Assembly: GCF_004801295.1 (NCBI RefSeq)
Contig: NZ_SSOC01000003.1
Span: 372,001 to 436,000 of the forward strand
Source of the DNA: Pseudothauera nasutitermitis
GTDB taxonomy: Bacteria > Pseudomonadota > Gammaproteobacteria > Burkholderiales > Rhodocyclaceae
Length of the DNA: 64,000 nucleotides
Direction of reading: 5' to 3'
Positions 54,053 through 62,986 of the stretch are shown one piece after another. Both the position numbers and the translations under genes were made by a program. Within the stretch, counting starts at the first letter, position 1; every line of letters begins with the position of its first letter. Below the pieces are notes generated by a model. The model did no database searches. It saw only the letters and a program-made list of their open reading frames with translations, and was not told where the DNA came from.

Positions 54053-55498
54053 TCAGGCTCCCAGGCCGCCGGCGGCCAGCATCAGGCCGGCTTCATCGCC
54101 CTGCAGCTTCCACGGCGAGCCTTCGGCCTGCTCGCGCATGGCGCGATGCAGCAGGTAGGCGCGGTTGGGCAGGTGCAGGTCTTCCGGCACGCGCTGGCCG
54201 TTGGCCACGTAGAACAGTTCGAGTTCGCGGCGCACCGCCACGTCGATGGCCGGCGCCAGCGAGGCGGCCTCGTCCACCTTGGTGAGGATGCAGCCGGCCA
54301 GGCCCGGGCCCTTGTAGGCGCGCACCACGTCGTCCAGGGTGTCGCCCCGGCAGGTGGCGTTGAGCAGCAGCAGGCGGCGCACGTTGCCGGCACCCAGCAG
54401 CATCGCGGCCTGTTCGGCCACCATGCGGTCGCGCTGGCTGACGCCCACGGTATCGATCAGCACCATGTGCTTGTTGCGCAGTTCGGCCAGGGTCTGGCGC
54501 AGGTCGGCGGCGTCGCGCACGGAGAACACCGGCACGCCGAGGATGCGGCCGTAGATGCGCAGTTGTTCCTGCGCGCCGATGCGGTAGCCGTCGGTGGTGA
54601 TCAGTGCAAGCTTGTCGGCGCCGTGGCGCACCACGCAGCGCGCGGCGAGCTTGGCGGTGGTGGTGGTCTTGCCCACGCCGGTGGGGCCGACCAGGGCGTA
54701 CACGCCGCCACGGTCGATCAGGTCGGCGTCGGAGGACAGCGCGCGCAGTTCGCGGTTGAGCGCATTCTTGACCGCGCCGCGTGCGGCGTCCGGGCTGGCG
54801 TCCTCGGCGATGGCCTCGACCAGGCGGCGGGCCAGCTGGGCGGAGAAGCCGGCCTCCAGCAGTTCGCCGACCAGATCAGCGCGTGCCGGGGCGTGGCGGC
54901 GGGCCTCACCCCAGGCGAAACCGGCGAGCTGGCGTTCGATCATGCCGCGGATGCCGGAGAGTTCGGCCATCAGCTTGCCGTTGGCTTCTTGCAGTTCGCG
55001 CACGCGGGCATCCTGCTCGCGGCTGTCGCGTTGTTCATTCACGGCGGACGCGCGGCGCGGCGCTTCGCTCTCGCGCAGCGGCGCGGGGCGATCGGGTTCC
55101 GGGGCGGCGGCACGCGCGGCGGCGAGCGCCTCGGCCCACGGGTCGGCAGCCACCGACGCGCGCGAACGCGGCGGCGGGTAGTCGGCCTGTTCCACGCGCG
55201 GCGGGCTGAACGGGCGCATCACCGGGGCGCTCTGGCGGGCCGGTGCGGCGCGCAGGCTGACACGGTAGTCGTCGTCCGCGTCTTCCACGCGCGGCGCCAC
55301 CGGTGCGGCGGCGGGAGCCGGCGCACGTGCGGGGCGCGTGGAAGGCAGCGAGCCGACCGCGTCGGAGGGCAGCGCCAGAATCTCCACACCGCCTTCCACC
55401 GCCCGGTTGGACAGGACGATGGCGTCCGCGCCGAGCTCTTCCTTGAGCTCGCGCAGGGCCTCGCGGGCAGTACGGGCGAAATAGCGTTTGACGTTCAT
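54053..55498 (-). CDS. flhF: Flagellar biosynthesis SRP-like GTPase FlhF
   Basis: 481 residues. N-terminal B domain (MNVKRYFARTAREALRELKE ELGADAIVLSN), a long Pro/Ala/Arg-rich linker (about 65-160), helical N domain and G domain from about 260. G1 is GPTGVGKTTTTAKLA (about 270-284); the SRP-GTPase motifs TTDGYRIGAQEQLRIYG, VLIDTVGVSQRD and TKVDEAASLAPAI follow. FlhF marks the cell pole for flagellar assembly. GGAG lies 8 bases before the ATG. It overlaps nothing but is only 2 bases from flhG. Confidence 0.95.
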   Translation of the reverse strand: MNVKRYFARTAREALRELKEELGADAIVLSNRAVEGGVEILALPSDAVGSLPSTRPARAPAPAAAPVAPRVEDADDDYRVSLRAAPARQSAPVMRPFSPPRVEQADYPPPRSRASVAADPWAEALAAARAAAPEPDRPAPLRESEAPRRASAVNEQRDSREQDARVRELQEANGKLMAELSGIRGMIERQLAGFAWGEARRHAPARADLVGELLEAGFSAQLARRLVEAIAEDASPDAARGAVKNALNRELRALSSDADLIDRGGVYALVGPTGVGKTTTTAKLAARCVVRHGADKLALITTDGYRIGAQEQLRIYGRILGVPVFSVRDAADLRQTLAELRNKHMVLIDTVGVSQRDRMVAEQAAMLLGAGNVRRLLLLNATCRGDTLDDVVRAYKGPGLAGCILTKVDEAASLAPAIDVAVRRELELFYVANGQRVPEDLHLPNRAYLLHRAMREQAEGSPWKLQGDEAGLMLAAGGLGA

Positions 55499-55562
55499 GG
55501 TGATTCTCCAACGACCGCGCTCGCAGCGCAGGATGGTTCCGATTATGGGCGCGGGAGGCGGC

Positions 55563-55605
55563 GGGGATAGGGTGGAATAAACCGGATTTACCCCGCCTAT
55601 TCCCC
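55563..55605. repeat. Nested inverted repeat in the flhA-flhF gap
   Basis: Outer arms GGGGATAGG (55563-55571) and CCTATTCCCC (55596-55605, one bulge) enclose a centre TAAACCGGATTTA (55578-55590). On the minus strand a CATAAT -10-like box (55542-55547) lies just downstream, so the repeat could be an operator over an flhF promoter. The minus-strand sequence includes AATAGGCGG, as in the fleS-fliF gap. Confidence 0.45.
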
Positions 55606-55645
55606 GTCAGCAGCGCAGCGGGCCGGCCTGCGCCGGCGCACGGGA

Positions 55646-57751
55646 TCAGCCGTTGGCGCCGATCATCGCGGTCACGCGGATGGTGCGCGACTCGGGCACT
55701 TCGGAGTTGGCGATGACCTTCAGCGAGGGCACCGCGCGGCGCAGGAAGCGCGACAGCAGCATGCGCAGCTGCACCGGCACCATCAGCACCGGCGGCAGGC
55801 CGATGTCTTCCTGGCGCTGGGCGATCTGCGCGGTCTGGCGCAGCAGGGTGTCGGCCAGCCCCGGCTCGATGGCGCCGCCCTCGGCACCCGCGCTCATGGC
55901 CTGCAGCAGGATGCGCTCCAGCCCCGGCTCCAGCGCCATCACCTGCATCTCCGCACTGCCCGGGAACAGGCCCTGGACGATGGCGCGGCCGAGCGCCTCG
56001 CGTACCTTGGTGGTGAGCTCCACCGGATCCTGGGTGCGCGCCGCGTGTTCGGCGAGCACTTCGATGATGGTGCGCATGTCGCGGATGTTGACGCCTTCTT
56101 CCAGCAGGTTCTGCAACACGCGCTGGACGGTGGACACGGAAAGCACCTTGGGCACCAGATCCTCGATGAGCTTGGGCGATTCCTTGCCGATGTGGTCGAG
56201 CAGCGCCTGGGTTTCCTGGCGGCCGAGCAGTTCGGCGGCGTGATTGAGGATCAGGTGGTTGAGGTGGGTGGCGACCACGGTGCTGGCGTCCACCACGGTG
56301 TAGCCCAGCGCGTGCGCCTGCTCGCGCTGGCCGGCCTCGATCCACACGGCGGGCAGACCGAAGGCCGGATCCTTGGTTTCGCGGCCCTGCAGCGTGCCGC
56401 TGACGCGGCCCGGATTGATCGCCAGGAACTGGCCGGGATAGGCCTCGCCGCTGCCGATCTCCACGCCCTTCAGGGCGATGCGGTAGGCGTTGGGCTTGAG
56501 TTCCAGGTTGTCGCGGATGTGTACCGGGGCGGACAGGAAGCCCACTTCCTGCGCGAATTTCTTGCGCAGCCCGCGGATGCGCTTGAGCAATTCGCCGTCC
56601 TGGCCCTTGTCCACCATCGGGATCAGGCGGTAGCCCACTTCCAGGCCGAGCACGTCCACCGGCGCCACGTCGTTCCAGCTGGCCTCCTGGGCCTCGTTCT
56701 GCTGCGCGGCGGCGGCCTGCTGGGCGGCGGCCGAGGCGGCCCTGGCCTCTTCCGGCTCGACGGTCTGCTGCTTGCGTCGCAGTGTCCAGCCCAGCCAGGC
56801 GATGGCGGCGGCCAGCAGCAGGAAGACGAAGTGCGGCATACCGGGGATCACGCCGAGCACGCCGAGAATGGCGGCGGTGAGGAACATCACCTGCGGGTTG
56901 ACCAACAGTTGCCCCATCACCAGGCTGCCGATGTCGCCATCGTCGCCCACGCGCGAGACCATCAGGCCGGCGGCCACGGAGATGATCAGCGCGGGAATCT
57001 GCGCCACCAGGCCGTCGCCGATGGTCAGCAGGGTGTAGGTGTGCGCGGCGTCGCCCGCGGCCATGTCATGCTGCACCACGCCGACGTACAGGCCGCCGAT
57101 GATGTTGATGATGAGGATGAGGATGGCGGCGATGGCGTCGCCGCGCACGAACTTCGAGGCACCATCCATGGCGCCGAAGAAGTCGGATTCCTGGGCGATC
57201 TCCTTGCGGCGGCGCTTGGCCTCCTTCTCGTCGATCAGGCCGGCGTTGAGGTCGGCGTCGATGGCCATCTGCTTGCCGGGCATGGCGTCCAGGGTGAAGC
57301 GCGCGCTCACTTCGGCGATCCGCCCGGCGCCCTTGGTGATGACGATGAAGTTGATCACCGTGAGGATGACGAACACCACGATGCCCACCGCCGTGTTGCC
57401 GCCCACCAGCACCGCACCGAAGGCTTCGATGACCTTGCCGGCGGCATCGCCGCCGGCGTGGCCTTCCATCAGCACGACGCGCGTGGAGGCCACGTTGAGC
57501 GACAGGCGCAGCAGTGTGGTGACCAGCAGCACGGTGGGGAACACCGAGAACTCCAGCGGCTTCCTGGCGTACATGGCCACCATCATCACCATCACCGACA
57601 CGGCGATGTTGAAGGTGAAGAACACGTCGAGCAGGAACACCGGCAGCGGCAGCACCATCATCGCCAGGACGATGACGATCAGCAGCGGTGCGGCCATCGG
57701 GCGCAGGCGCGCGGGGGAGAACATCTCGCGCAGGTTCAGGATGTCGTTCAT
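55646..57751 (-). CDS. flhA: Flagellar export gate protein FlhA
   Basis: 701 residues. The N-terminal ~330 residues carry about eight membrane segments, including LLIVIVLAMMVLPLPVFLLD and TVLLVTTLLRLSLNVASTRV, with the FHIPEP region RFTLDAMPGKQMAIDADLNA GLID. The cytoplasmic half (about 360-701) is the nonameric docking ring for chaperone-substrate complexes and includes VVDASTVVATHLNHLI and LPPVLMVPVQLRMLLSRFLR. It lies 20 bases after flhB. Confidence 0.97.
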   Translation of the reverse strand: MNDILNLREMFSPARLRPMAAPLLIVIVLAMMVLPLPVFLLDVFFTFNIAVSVMVMMVAMYARKPLEFSVFPTVLLVTTLLRLSLNVASTRVVLMEGHAGGDAAGKVIEAFGAVLVGGNTAVGIVVFVILTVINFIVITKGAGRIAEVSARFTLDAMPGKQMAIDADLNAGLIDEKEAKRRRKEIAQESDFFGAMDGASKFVRGDAIAAILILIINIIGGLYVGVVQHDMAAGDAAHTYTLLTIGDGLVAQIPALIISVAAGLMVSRVGDDGDIGSLVMGQLLVNPQVMFLTAAILGVLGVIPGMPHFVFLLLAAAIAWLGWTLRRKQQTVEPEEARAASAAAQQAAAAQQNEAQEASWNDVAPVDVLGLEVGYRLIPMVDKGQDGELLKRIRGLRKKFAQEVGFLSAPVHIRDNLELKPNAYRIALKGVEIGSGEAYPGQFLAINPGRVSGTLQGRETKDPAFGLPAVWIEAGQREQAHALGYTVVDASTVVATHLNHLILNHAAELLGRQETQALLDHIGKESPKLIEDLVPKVLSVSTVQRVLQNLLEEGVNIRDMRTIIEVLAEHAARTQDPVELTTKVREALGRAIVQGLFPGSAEMQVMALEPGLERILLQAMSAGAEGGAIEPGLADTLLRQTAQIAQRQEDIGLPPVLMVPVQLRMLLSRFLRRAVPSLKVIANSEVPESRTIRVTAMIGANG

Positions 57752-57771
57752 TTACGCTTGCAGTCCCTGTT

Positions 57772-58914
57772 TCAGTCGGGCGAGCCCGGGTCCATGCCTT
57801 CCGGCACCTGCAGGTCGACGGGCGCCTCCGGTTTCGGCCCGCCGCCGCCCACCCAGTTGTTGAGCTGGTAGATGTAGGCCATCACCTCGGCCACCGCGGT
57901 GTACAGCGCGGCGGGAATGGCCTGCTCCAGTTCGCAATGCGTGTACAGCGCACGCGCCAGCGGCGGCGCCTCGAGCAGCGGCACGTCGTTTTCCTTGGCG
58001 ATCTCGCGGATCTTCAGCGCCAGTTCGCCGCGCCCCTTGGCAAGCACCACCGGCGCGCCCATCTTTTCCGGGTCGTACTTCAGCGCCACCGAGAAGTGGG
58101 TCGGGTTGGTCACCACCACGTCGGCCTGCGGCACCGCCGCCATCATGCGGTTGCGCGCCATCTCGCGCTGGATCGCGCGGATGCGGCCCTTGACGTGCGG
58201 ATCGCCCTCCTGCTCCTTGTTCTCGCGCTTGACCTCTTCCTTGGTCATGCGCAGCTTCTTCTGGTACTGGTACAGCTGGAAGGGCACGTCCAGCAGGGCC
58301 AGCAGGCCCAGGCTGGAAGCGATCAGCAGGGAAGTGAAGGCCACCGTGGACATGAAGTCCGGCATGCTCACCTCCAGCGGCTGGGTCATGAAGTCGAAGA
58401 TGTGGTCGCGCAGGCTCCACAGCGCCATCGACGCCACTCCGCCGACGATCAGCGCCTTCAGGATGGCCTTCACCATCTCCATCAGCCCGTGGGTGGAGAA
58501 CATGCGCCCGAGCCCCTTGATCGGGTTCATGCGCTCGAACTTGAAACCCAGCGCCTTGGGGGAGAACACCAGCCCGCCGAGCAGGATCGGCGAGGCCACC
58601 GCGGCCACCAGCAGCGCCAGGAACAACGGCGCCAGGGTGAACAGCGCGCCGCCCAGCAGATCGTGCAGGCGTTCGAGCAGCAAGGTGTGGTCGAACGCCG
58701 CCTCGCGCTCGAAGGTGAACCCCTTGCGGATCAGCCGGTACATGCGCTCGGCCATCCAGCCGCCCAGCGCCCACAGCGTGGCCACCCCGGTCATCACCAC
58801 CAGGAAGGTCGACAACTCGCGCGACTGGGGTACCTGCCCTTCTTCCCGGGCCTGTTCCAGTCGCCTGCCAGTTGGCTGTTCTGTTTTGTCTTCGCTGCTG
58901 CTCTCGTCGGCCAT
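57772..58914 (-). CDS. flhB: Flagellar export switch protein FlhB
   Basis: 380 residues. Four membrane segments (about 30-210) follow a basic N-terminus SEDKTEQPTGRRLEQAREEG. The autocleavage loop is intact, Asn270-Pro271-Thr272-His273 in VVVTNPTHFSVALKYD. The C-terminal domain is VVLAKGRGELALKIREIAKE. It switches export from rod/hook to filament substrates on contact with FliK. GGAG lies 7 bases before the ATG. It heads the flhBA-flhFG-fliA-motCD run. A paralogous tail protein is encoded at 15507. Confidence 0.97.
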   Translation of the reverse strand: MADESSSEDKTEQPTGRRLEQAREEGQVPQSRELSTFLVVMTGVATLWALGGWMAERMYRLIRKGFTFEREAAFDHTLLLERLHDLLGGALFTLAPLFLALLVAAVASPILLGGLVFSPKALGFKFERMNPIKGLGRMFSTHGLMEMVKAILKALIVGGVASMALWSLRDHIFDFMTQPLEVSMPDFMSTVAFTSLLIASSLGLLALLDVPFQLYQYQKKLRMTKEEVKRENKEQEGDPHVKGRIRAIQREMARNRMMAAVPQADVVVTNPTHFSVALKYDPEKMGAPVVLAKGRGELALKIREIAKENDVPLLEAPPLARALYTHCELEQAIPAALYTAVAEVMAYIYQLNNWVGGGGPKPEAPVDLQVPEGMDPGSPD

Positions 58915-58988
58915 GACGGGCTCCGCTTCCGTCGCGCCACCCCATGCGGCGCGGACGGATCAATACATGCGGCAATTATCGCCAGCAC

Positions 58989-59005
58989 CCGGCAAGACTT
59001 GCCGG
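58989..59005. repeat. Palindrome upstream of flhB
   Basis: CCGGCAAGACTTGCCGG is a 17-base palindrome with an odd centre, 75 bases before flhB. A similar CGGCAAAGCTTGCCG occurs before flgA (43509-43523). It could be an operator. Confidence 0.4.
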
Positions 59006-59019
59006 TCGATAAAGCGGAG

Positions 59020-59042
59020 AAAAGGGCGCCTATTCGGCGCTT
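59020..59042 (-). terminator. Terminator after the DUF192 gene
   Basis: On the minus strand GCGCC-GAATA-GGCGC is followed by CCTTTTCT, directly at the end of the DUF192 gene. Short stem but a good T-tract; it separates this gene from flhB. Confidence 0.6.
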
Positions 59043-59500
59043 CAGCGTGGCGCGGGCAGGCGCTCCAGCCCGCGCAGGCGGGCGCCCGCGCCGATGCCCT
59101 TGGCGGCGAACCAGCCCTGGTTCATCTCCAGCGCGTAGCGCGCCGGCGCCGCCGCGCAGTGGTTGTCCTCGCTGTGCGGGGTCATGTCGGCGATGTTGAG
59201 GATGCGCCCTTCCTCATCGAGAAACGCCACCGACAGGGGAATGAAGGTATTGCGCATCCACATGCAGTGGCGCGCCGCCATGTCGAACACAAACACCATG
59301 CCGCGCTGCTGGGGCATCTCGTGCCGGTTCATCAGGCCAGTCTGGCGGGTCTGCGGGGTATGCGCCACCTCCGCCTCGATGCGGTACATGCCCAGCCCCA
59401 GTTCGGCCACCGGCATCTGCGCGGACGCGGCGAGCGGCCACAGCGCGGCGGCGCACAGCATGGCCGACACGAAACGCGAACGGGGGAAAACGGCGGACAT
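59042..59500 (-). CDS. DUF192 family exported protein
   Basis: 152 residues. Signal peptide SRFVSAMLCAAALWPLAASA, cut before QMPVAEL. The DUF192 core has VAHTPQTRQTGLMNRHEMPQ, GMVFVFDMAARHCMWMRNTF IPLSVAFLD and RYALEMNQGWFAAKGI. Function unknown; these small beta-rich proteins are periplasmic or surface-exposed. ATG 59500 has AAGGAG at good spacing; ATG 59506 is too close to it. It is 37 bases downstream of an RluE-type gene on the same strand. Confidence 0.88.
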   Translation of the reverse strand: MSAVFPRSRFVSAMLCAAALWPLAASAQMPVAELGLGMYRIEAEVAHTPQTRQTGLMNRHEMPQQRGMVFVFDMAARHCMWMRNTFIPLSVAFLDEEGRILNIADMTPHSEDNHCAAAPARYALEMNQGWFAAKGIGAGARLRGLERLPAPR

Positions 59501-59537
59501 CTGCATGCTCCTTCCTGCGGCGACGGAGGCTGACATT

Positions 59538-60119
59538 CTACCCGCGGCGGCGTCCGGCGGCGGCGCGCACCACCACCGGGGCGGCCTCCTCGCGCCATTG
59601 CCCGGGCGCCAGACCCTGCAAGCGCCAGTCGCCGATCGCCACGCGCAGCAGGCGCAGGGTGGGATGGCCGACCCTGGCCGTCATGCGGCGCACCTGGCGG
59701 TTCTTGCCCTCGCGCAGGACGATCTCCAGCCAGCAGGTCGGCACGCTCTTGCGGAAGCGCACCGGCGGATCGCGCGGCCACAGCCAGTCCGGCTCCGCCA
59801 CACGGCGCACCGCGCATGGCCGGGTGACGAAATCGCCCAGGTCCACGCCGCGCCGCAACGCCGCCAGCGCGGCCTCATCGGCCTCGCCCTCCACCTGCGC
59901 CAGATAGGTCTTGGGCAGCTTGTGGCGCGGATCGGCGATACGGTGCTGCAGGGCCCCGTCATCGGTCAGCAGCAGCAGGCCCTCGCTGTCGGTATCCAGC
60001 CGCCCGGCGGCATACACGCCCGGCACCAGCACGTAATCCTTCAGCGTGGGGCGGCCTTGCTCATCGGTGAACTGGCACAGCACGCCATAGGGTTTGTTGA
60101 GCAGGATCAGACGCGACAT
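59538..60119 (-). CDS. rluE: 23S rRNA pseudouridine synthase, RluE/RsuA family
   Basis: 193 residues, no S4 domain, as in RluE. Catalytic motif [17 protein letters not shown] with the Asp42 of [18 protein letters not shown] at the start; and [26 protein letters not shown], the family motif III. It isomerises a uridine in 23S rRNA (U2457 in E. coli RluE; exact target inferred). Divergent from the HD-GYP-like gene. Basic Arg-rich C-terminus. Confidence 0.9.
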   Translation of the reverse strand: MSRLILLNKPYGVLCQFTDEQGRPTLKDYVLVPGVYAAGRLDTDSEGLLLLTDDGALQHRIADPRHKLPKTYLAQVEGEADEAALAALRRGVDLGDFVTRPCAVRRVAEPDWLWPRDPPVRFRKSVPTCWLEIVLREGKNRQVRRMTARVGHPTLRLLRVAIGDWRLQGLAPGQWREEAAPVVVRAAAGRRRG

Positions 60120-60206
60120 GGACGACGGGCCGGCCCACCGGCCCCGCTGCGGACGAGGCCGCAAGGGTAACGCGAAACCTCCCGCCGGGGCACCGGCAAG
60201 ACAGGC

Positions 60207-60222
60207 TGGCACGGTTCTCGCA
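60207..60222 (+). promoter_or_regulatory. Sigma54 promoter before the HD-GYP-like gene
   Basis: TGGCACGGTTCTCGCA matches TGGCACGNNNNTTGCW with one difference and exact GG-N10-GC spacing. The start would be near 60234, 24 bases before the ATG. It places this gene in the same promoter class as fliE, fliK, flgB and flgK. Confidence 0.8.
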
Positions 60223-60257
60223 CAACGAACGCCAAACAGCCATCCGGAAAGCGCCCC

Positions 60258-61421
60258 ATGTCCGCCCTGCTGCTGCGCCCCATCCTGCTTCCCCCTACGT
60301 TCGCCGGCCACCCCGCGCCCTGCGACCTGTTCGACGAACGCGGCACCCTGCTCGCCCGCGCCGGCACCCCACTCGGCCAGGCGCGGGACACCACCGCCAT
60401 CGCCCGGCGCTTCTACTGCCGCGCGGGCCAGGCGCCGAGCACGACCCAGCCCGAACCGCTGCGCACGCTGCGCGACATCGGCGAAGCCCTGGCCATGCTC
60501 GACACCCTGGTCACCGACGGCACCCCGCCACCCGCCAGCGCCTTCCTGGAGCTCGCGGCGCACTGCCACGCCGCCTGGCGCTTCGATCCGGATGCCTGCA
60601 TCGGCTATGCGCGGCTGGCCCAACTGGTATCTCCGGCCGTCGACCACCTGCTGCTCGCCACCCTGTTCGCCGCCGAGATCGGCCACGCGCACGGCCTGGG
60701 ACAAAGCGCGACGACCCACCTGATCGGCGCCGCATTGACCATGAACCTCGGCAGCCTGGCACTGCACGACCACATGCACGGCCTGCGCGAGCCCCCCGAC
60801 GACGAACGGCGCGCGGCCCTGCTCGCCCACCCCTGGCGGGCCGCCGAACTGCTCGCGGGCTGCGGCAGCCTGCCCGAGGACTGGCTGCGCGCGGTGGCCG
60901 AACACCACGAGAACATCGACGGCAGCGGCTATCCGCTGGGGCTGCGGCGTGGCGACATCTCGCTGGGCGCGCGCATCCTGCGCGTCGCGGACGTATTCGC
61001 CGCACGCCTGCGCGGACGCATCAACCGCCCCCCGCGCTACTGGAACATCGGCAAGGCTGCCCATCCCGAGCAACTGATCCGCCACGTCTTCAGCGAAGAC
61101 CTGGAGCGCCTGGACCCGCATCTGGTACGCCTGCTCGCCCACCGGCTGGGCAGCTTCCCGCCCGGCAGCACGGTGCGCCTGTCCAACGGCGAACTGGCGG
61201 TCATCCACCGCCGCCCCGGCGGCAACGGCACGCCGCGCCACGCCTTGTCGCTGTGCGACGCACGCGGCCGCCCGCACCGCGCACCGCGCCAGCGGCCGCT
61301 GAACACGCACGAATGCCGCATCCAGCGCTACGCCCACGACGATCCGCTGCTGCCGCCGCCGGATTACGACTGGTCCCTGCTGTGGGGATATGGCGAGGAG
61401 CCCGAGGCCCCGCTGCACTGA
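60258..61421 (+). CDS. HD-GYP-like protein with degenerate HD motif
   Basis: 387 residues. The GYP half is intact: [20 protein letters not shown] at about 216-235, followed by [16 protein letters not shown]. The first metal-binding HD (normally LLHDIGKIGIP) is replaced by [13 protein letters not shown] near 154-165, so the HD dyad and the GK are absent; one His in [12 protein letters not shown] remains. c-di-GMP phosphodiesterase activity is therefore doubtful and it may be a binding or scaffold protein. A short N-terminal domain ([15 protein letters not shown]) resembles the region before HD-GYP in related proteins. A sigma54 promoter drives it. Confidence 0.8.
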   Translation: MSALLLRPILLPPTFAGHPAPCDLFDERGTLLARAGTPLGQARDTTAIARRFYCRAGQAPSTTQPEPLRTLRDIGEALAMLDTLVTDGTPPPASAFLELAAHCHAAWRFDPDACIGYARLAQLVSPAVDHLLLATLFAAEIGHAHGLGQSATTHLIGAALTMNLGSLALHDHMHGLREPPDDERRAALLAHPWRAAELLAGCGSLPEDWLRAVAEHHENIDGSGYPLGLRRGDISLGARILRVADVFAARLRGRINRPPRYWNIGKAAHPEQLIRHVFSEDLERLDPHLVRLLAHRLGSFPPGSTVRLSNGELAVIHRRPGGNGTPRHALSLCDARGRPHRAPRQRPLNTHECRIQRYAHDDPLLPPPDYDWSLLWGYGEEPEAPLH

Positions 61422-61429
61422 GCGGGATC

Positions 61430-61517
61430 TGGCGGAAGCGGTGAGATTCGAACTCACGAAGGGTTGCCCCTTGCCGGTTTTCAAGACCGGTGCAATCGAC
61501 CACTCTGCCACGCTTCC
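61430..61517 (-). tRNA. tRNA-Ser (anticodon UGA)
   Basis: 88 bases with encoded CCA. Acceptor GGAAGCG/CGCTTCC, D-arm GCAGAGTGGTCGATTGC, anticodon stem CCGGT/ACCGG around CTTGAAA (anticodon TGA), a long variable arm CAAGGGGCAACCCTTC typical of serine tRNAs, and T-arm GTGAGTTCGAATCTCAC. It reads UCA and, by wobble, other UCN codons. It ends eight bases from the HD-GYP-like gene stop. Confidence 0.97.
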
Positions 61518-61571
61518 TTGGATTGGTCCGGTCGCCACCGGGCAACCGCCGGCCTTGCGCCGGGACGCCGG

Positions 61572-61577
61572 ATTATA
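61572..61577 (-). promoter_or_regulatory. Likely -10 box of the tRNA-Ser promoter
   Basis: A perfect minus-strand TATAAT lies 54 bases before the tRNA 5' end, just beyond the rlmD stop. A leader of about 48 bases would be removed by processing. No clear -35 box is seen at 17-base spacing. Confidence 0.5.
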
Positions 61578-62904
61578 CCCGCGAAGCCCCGGCCGGTCGT
61601 TCGCCCGCGTATTCGAACAGCGCCACCGATTCGACGTGCGAGGTCTGCGGGAACATGTTGGCGATGCCGACGCCGCGCAGCGCGTAGCCCTTCTCATGCA
61701 CCAGCACCGCCGCATCGCGCGCCAGCGTGGCCGGATTGCACGACACATACACGATACGCGCCGGCCGGCACTGCGCGCCCAGCGCCTTGACCACCGCGAT
61801 GGCGCCCTCGCGCGGCGGATCGATCAGCATCTTGTCGAGCGGGCCGAGCGCCGCCAGGCTGTCCTCGGTGGCCTCGAACAGATTGGCCGCGTAGAAACGC
61901 GCGTTCGCCGCCAGGCCGTTGCGCCCGGCGTTCTCGCCCGCGCGGCGCACCAGCGCATCACTGCCCTCCACGCCGACCACCTGCGCGCCAGCGCGCGCGA
62001 TCGGCAGGCTGAAGTTGCCCAGCCCGCAGAACAGATCGGCGATGCGCTCGCCCGCACTCGGCGCCAGCAACTGCATGGCGCGGCGGATCAGCAGGCGGTT
62101 GATGCGCGCGTTGACCTGGGTGAAATCGGTGGGGCGGTACTCCATGCGCAGGCCGAATTCCGGCAGCGTGTAGTACAGCCCCGGCTCGTCGTCCGGCTGC
62201 AGCGGACAGGCGCTGTCCGGCCCTTCGGGCTGCACCCAGGCGCGCACCTGCCATTGCCCGGCGAAAGCCAGCAGGCGCCGGGTGTCCGCCTGGGTGAGCG
62301 GGCGCAGGATGCGGAACACCAGCACCGTCGCCTCGTCGCCGCAGGCCAGTTCGATCTGCGGCAGGCGGTCGGCGATCGACAGACCGGCCACCAGTTCATG
62401 CAGCGCCGGCAGCATGGCGGCGACGTGCGGCGGCAGCACCGGGCACACCTGCATGTCGGCCACGTAGCTGGAACGGCGCTGATGGAAACCGAGCAGCACG
62501 CCGCCCTGGCTGGGCACCAAACGCACGGTGAGCCGCGCCCGTTCGCGGTAGCCCCAGGCCGGCCCGTGGATGGCGGCATGCACGATGCCCGGACGCACCC
62601 GCCCGACGTGCCACAGGGCGTCTTCCAGCACGCGCTGCTTCACCGCGGCCTGCGCCACCGCGTCCAGGTGCTGCATGGAACAGCCCCCGCACACGCCGTA
62701 GTGCGGACAGGGCGGCGCCACGCGCTGGGCACTGGGCCTGAGCACGCGCAGGGTGTGGGCCTGCTCGTAGTTCGGCCGGCTGCGCAGCACCTCGTACTCC
62801 ACCCGCTCGCCCGGCAGCGCCCCTTCGATGAACACGGCCTTGCCGCCCACGCGGGCGACGCCCCGGCCTTCATGATCGAGGGATTCGACGACGGTGACGG
62901 GCAT
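61573..62904 (-). CDS. rlmD: 23S rRNA (uracil-1939-C5)-methyltransferase RlmD
   Basis: 443 residues. N-terminal TRAM domain ([29 protein letters not shown]), a [4Fe-4S] cluster site Cys66, Cys72, Cys75 in [10 protein letters not shown] plus a later Cys in MQVCPVL, and a SAM-binding C-terminal domain: [30 protein letters not shown] and the catalytic Cys in [13 protein letters not shown]. It methylates U1939. ATG 62904 is the family start; the frame extends upstream into the divergent promoter region only. Confidence 0.95.
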   Translation of the reverse strand: MPVTVVESLDHEGRGVARVGGKAVFIEGALPGERVEYEVLRSRPNYEQAHTLRVLRPSAQRVAPPCPHYGVCGGCSMQHLDAVAQAAVKQRVLEDALWHVGRVRPGIVHAAIHGPAWGYRERARLTVRLVPSQGGVLLGFHQRRSSYVADMQVCPVLPPHVAAMLPALHELVAGLSIADRLPQIELACGDEATVLVFRILRPLTQADTRRLLAFAGQWQVRAWVQPEGPDSACPLQPDDEPGLYYTLPEFGLRMEYRPTDFTQVNARINRLLIRRAMQLLAPSAGERIADLFCGLGNFSLPIARAGAQVVGVEGSDALVRRAGENAGRNGLAANARFYAANLFEATEDSLAALGPLDKMLIDPPREGAIAVVKALGAQCRPARIVYVSCNPATLARDAAVLVHEKGYALRGVGIANMFPQTSHVESVALFEYAGERPAGASRV

Positions 62905-62973
62905 GGAAGACGATCCGGCGGGGAAAGGCCGCAATTCTACCGGCAGACACGGGCGCGATGGACCGCCGCCCAC

Positions 62974-62979
62974 TATAAT
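62974..62979 (+). promoter_or_regulatory. Consensus -10 box close to the roxA-like start
   Basis: A perfect TATAAT ends only 7 bases before the ATG at 62987, so transcription would begin at or next to the start codon (leaderless mRNA). No Shine-Dalgarno sequence precedes the ATG. No good -35 box is visible. Confidence 0.55.
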
Positions 62980-62986
62980 CCGCGCC

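Noticed and set aside
56045-57871. Plus-strand frame of 608 codons opposite flhA
   Set aside because: Shadow frame; His/Asp-rich product produced by reading flhA codons backwards.
58924-58939. Minus-strand TGGCGCGACGGAAGCG as a sigma54 promoter for flhB
   Set aside because: Spacing fits, but the predicted start would lie at or inside the flhB start codon and the -12 flank is poor.
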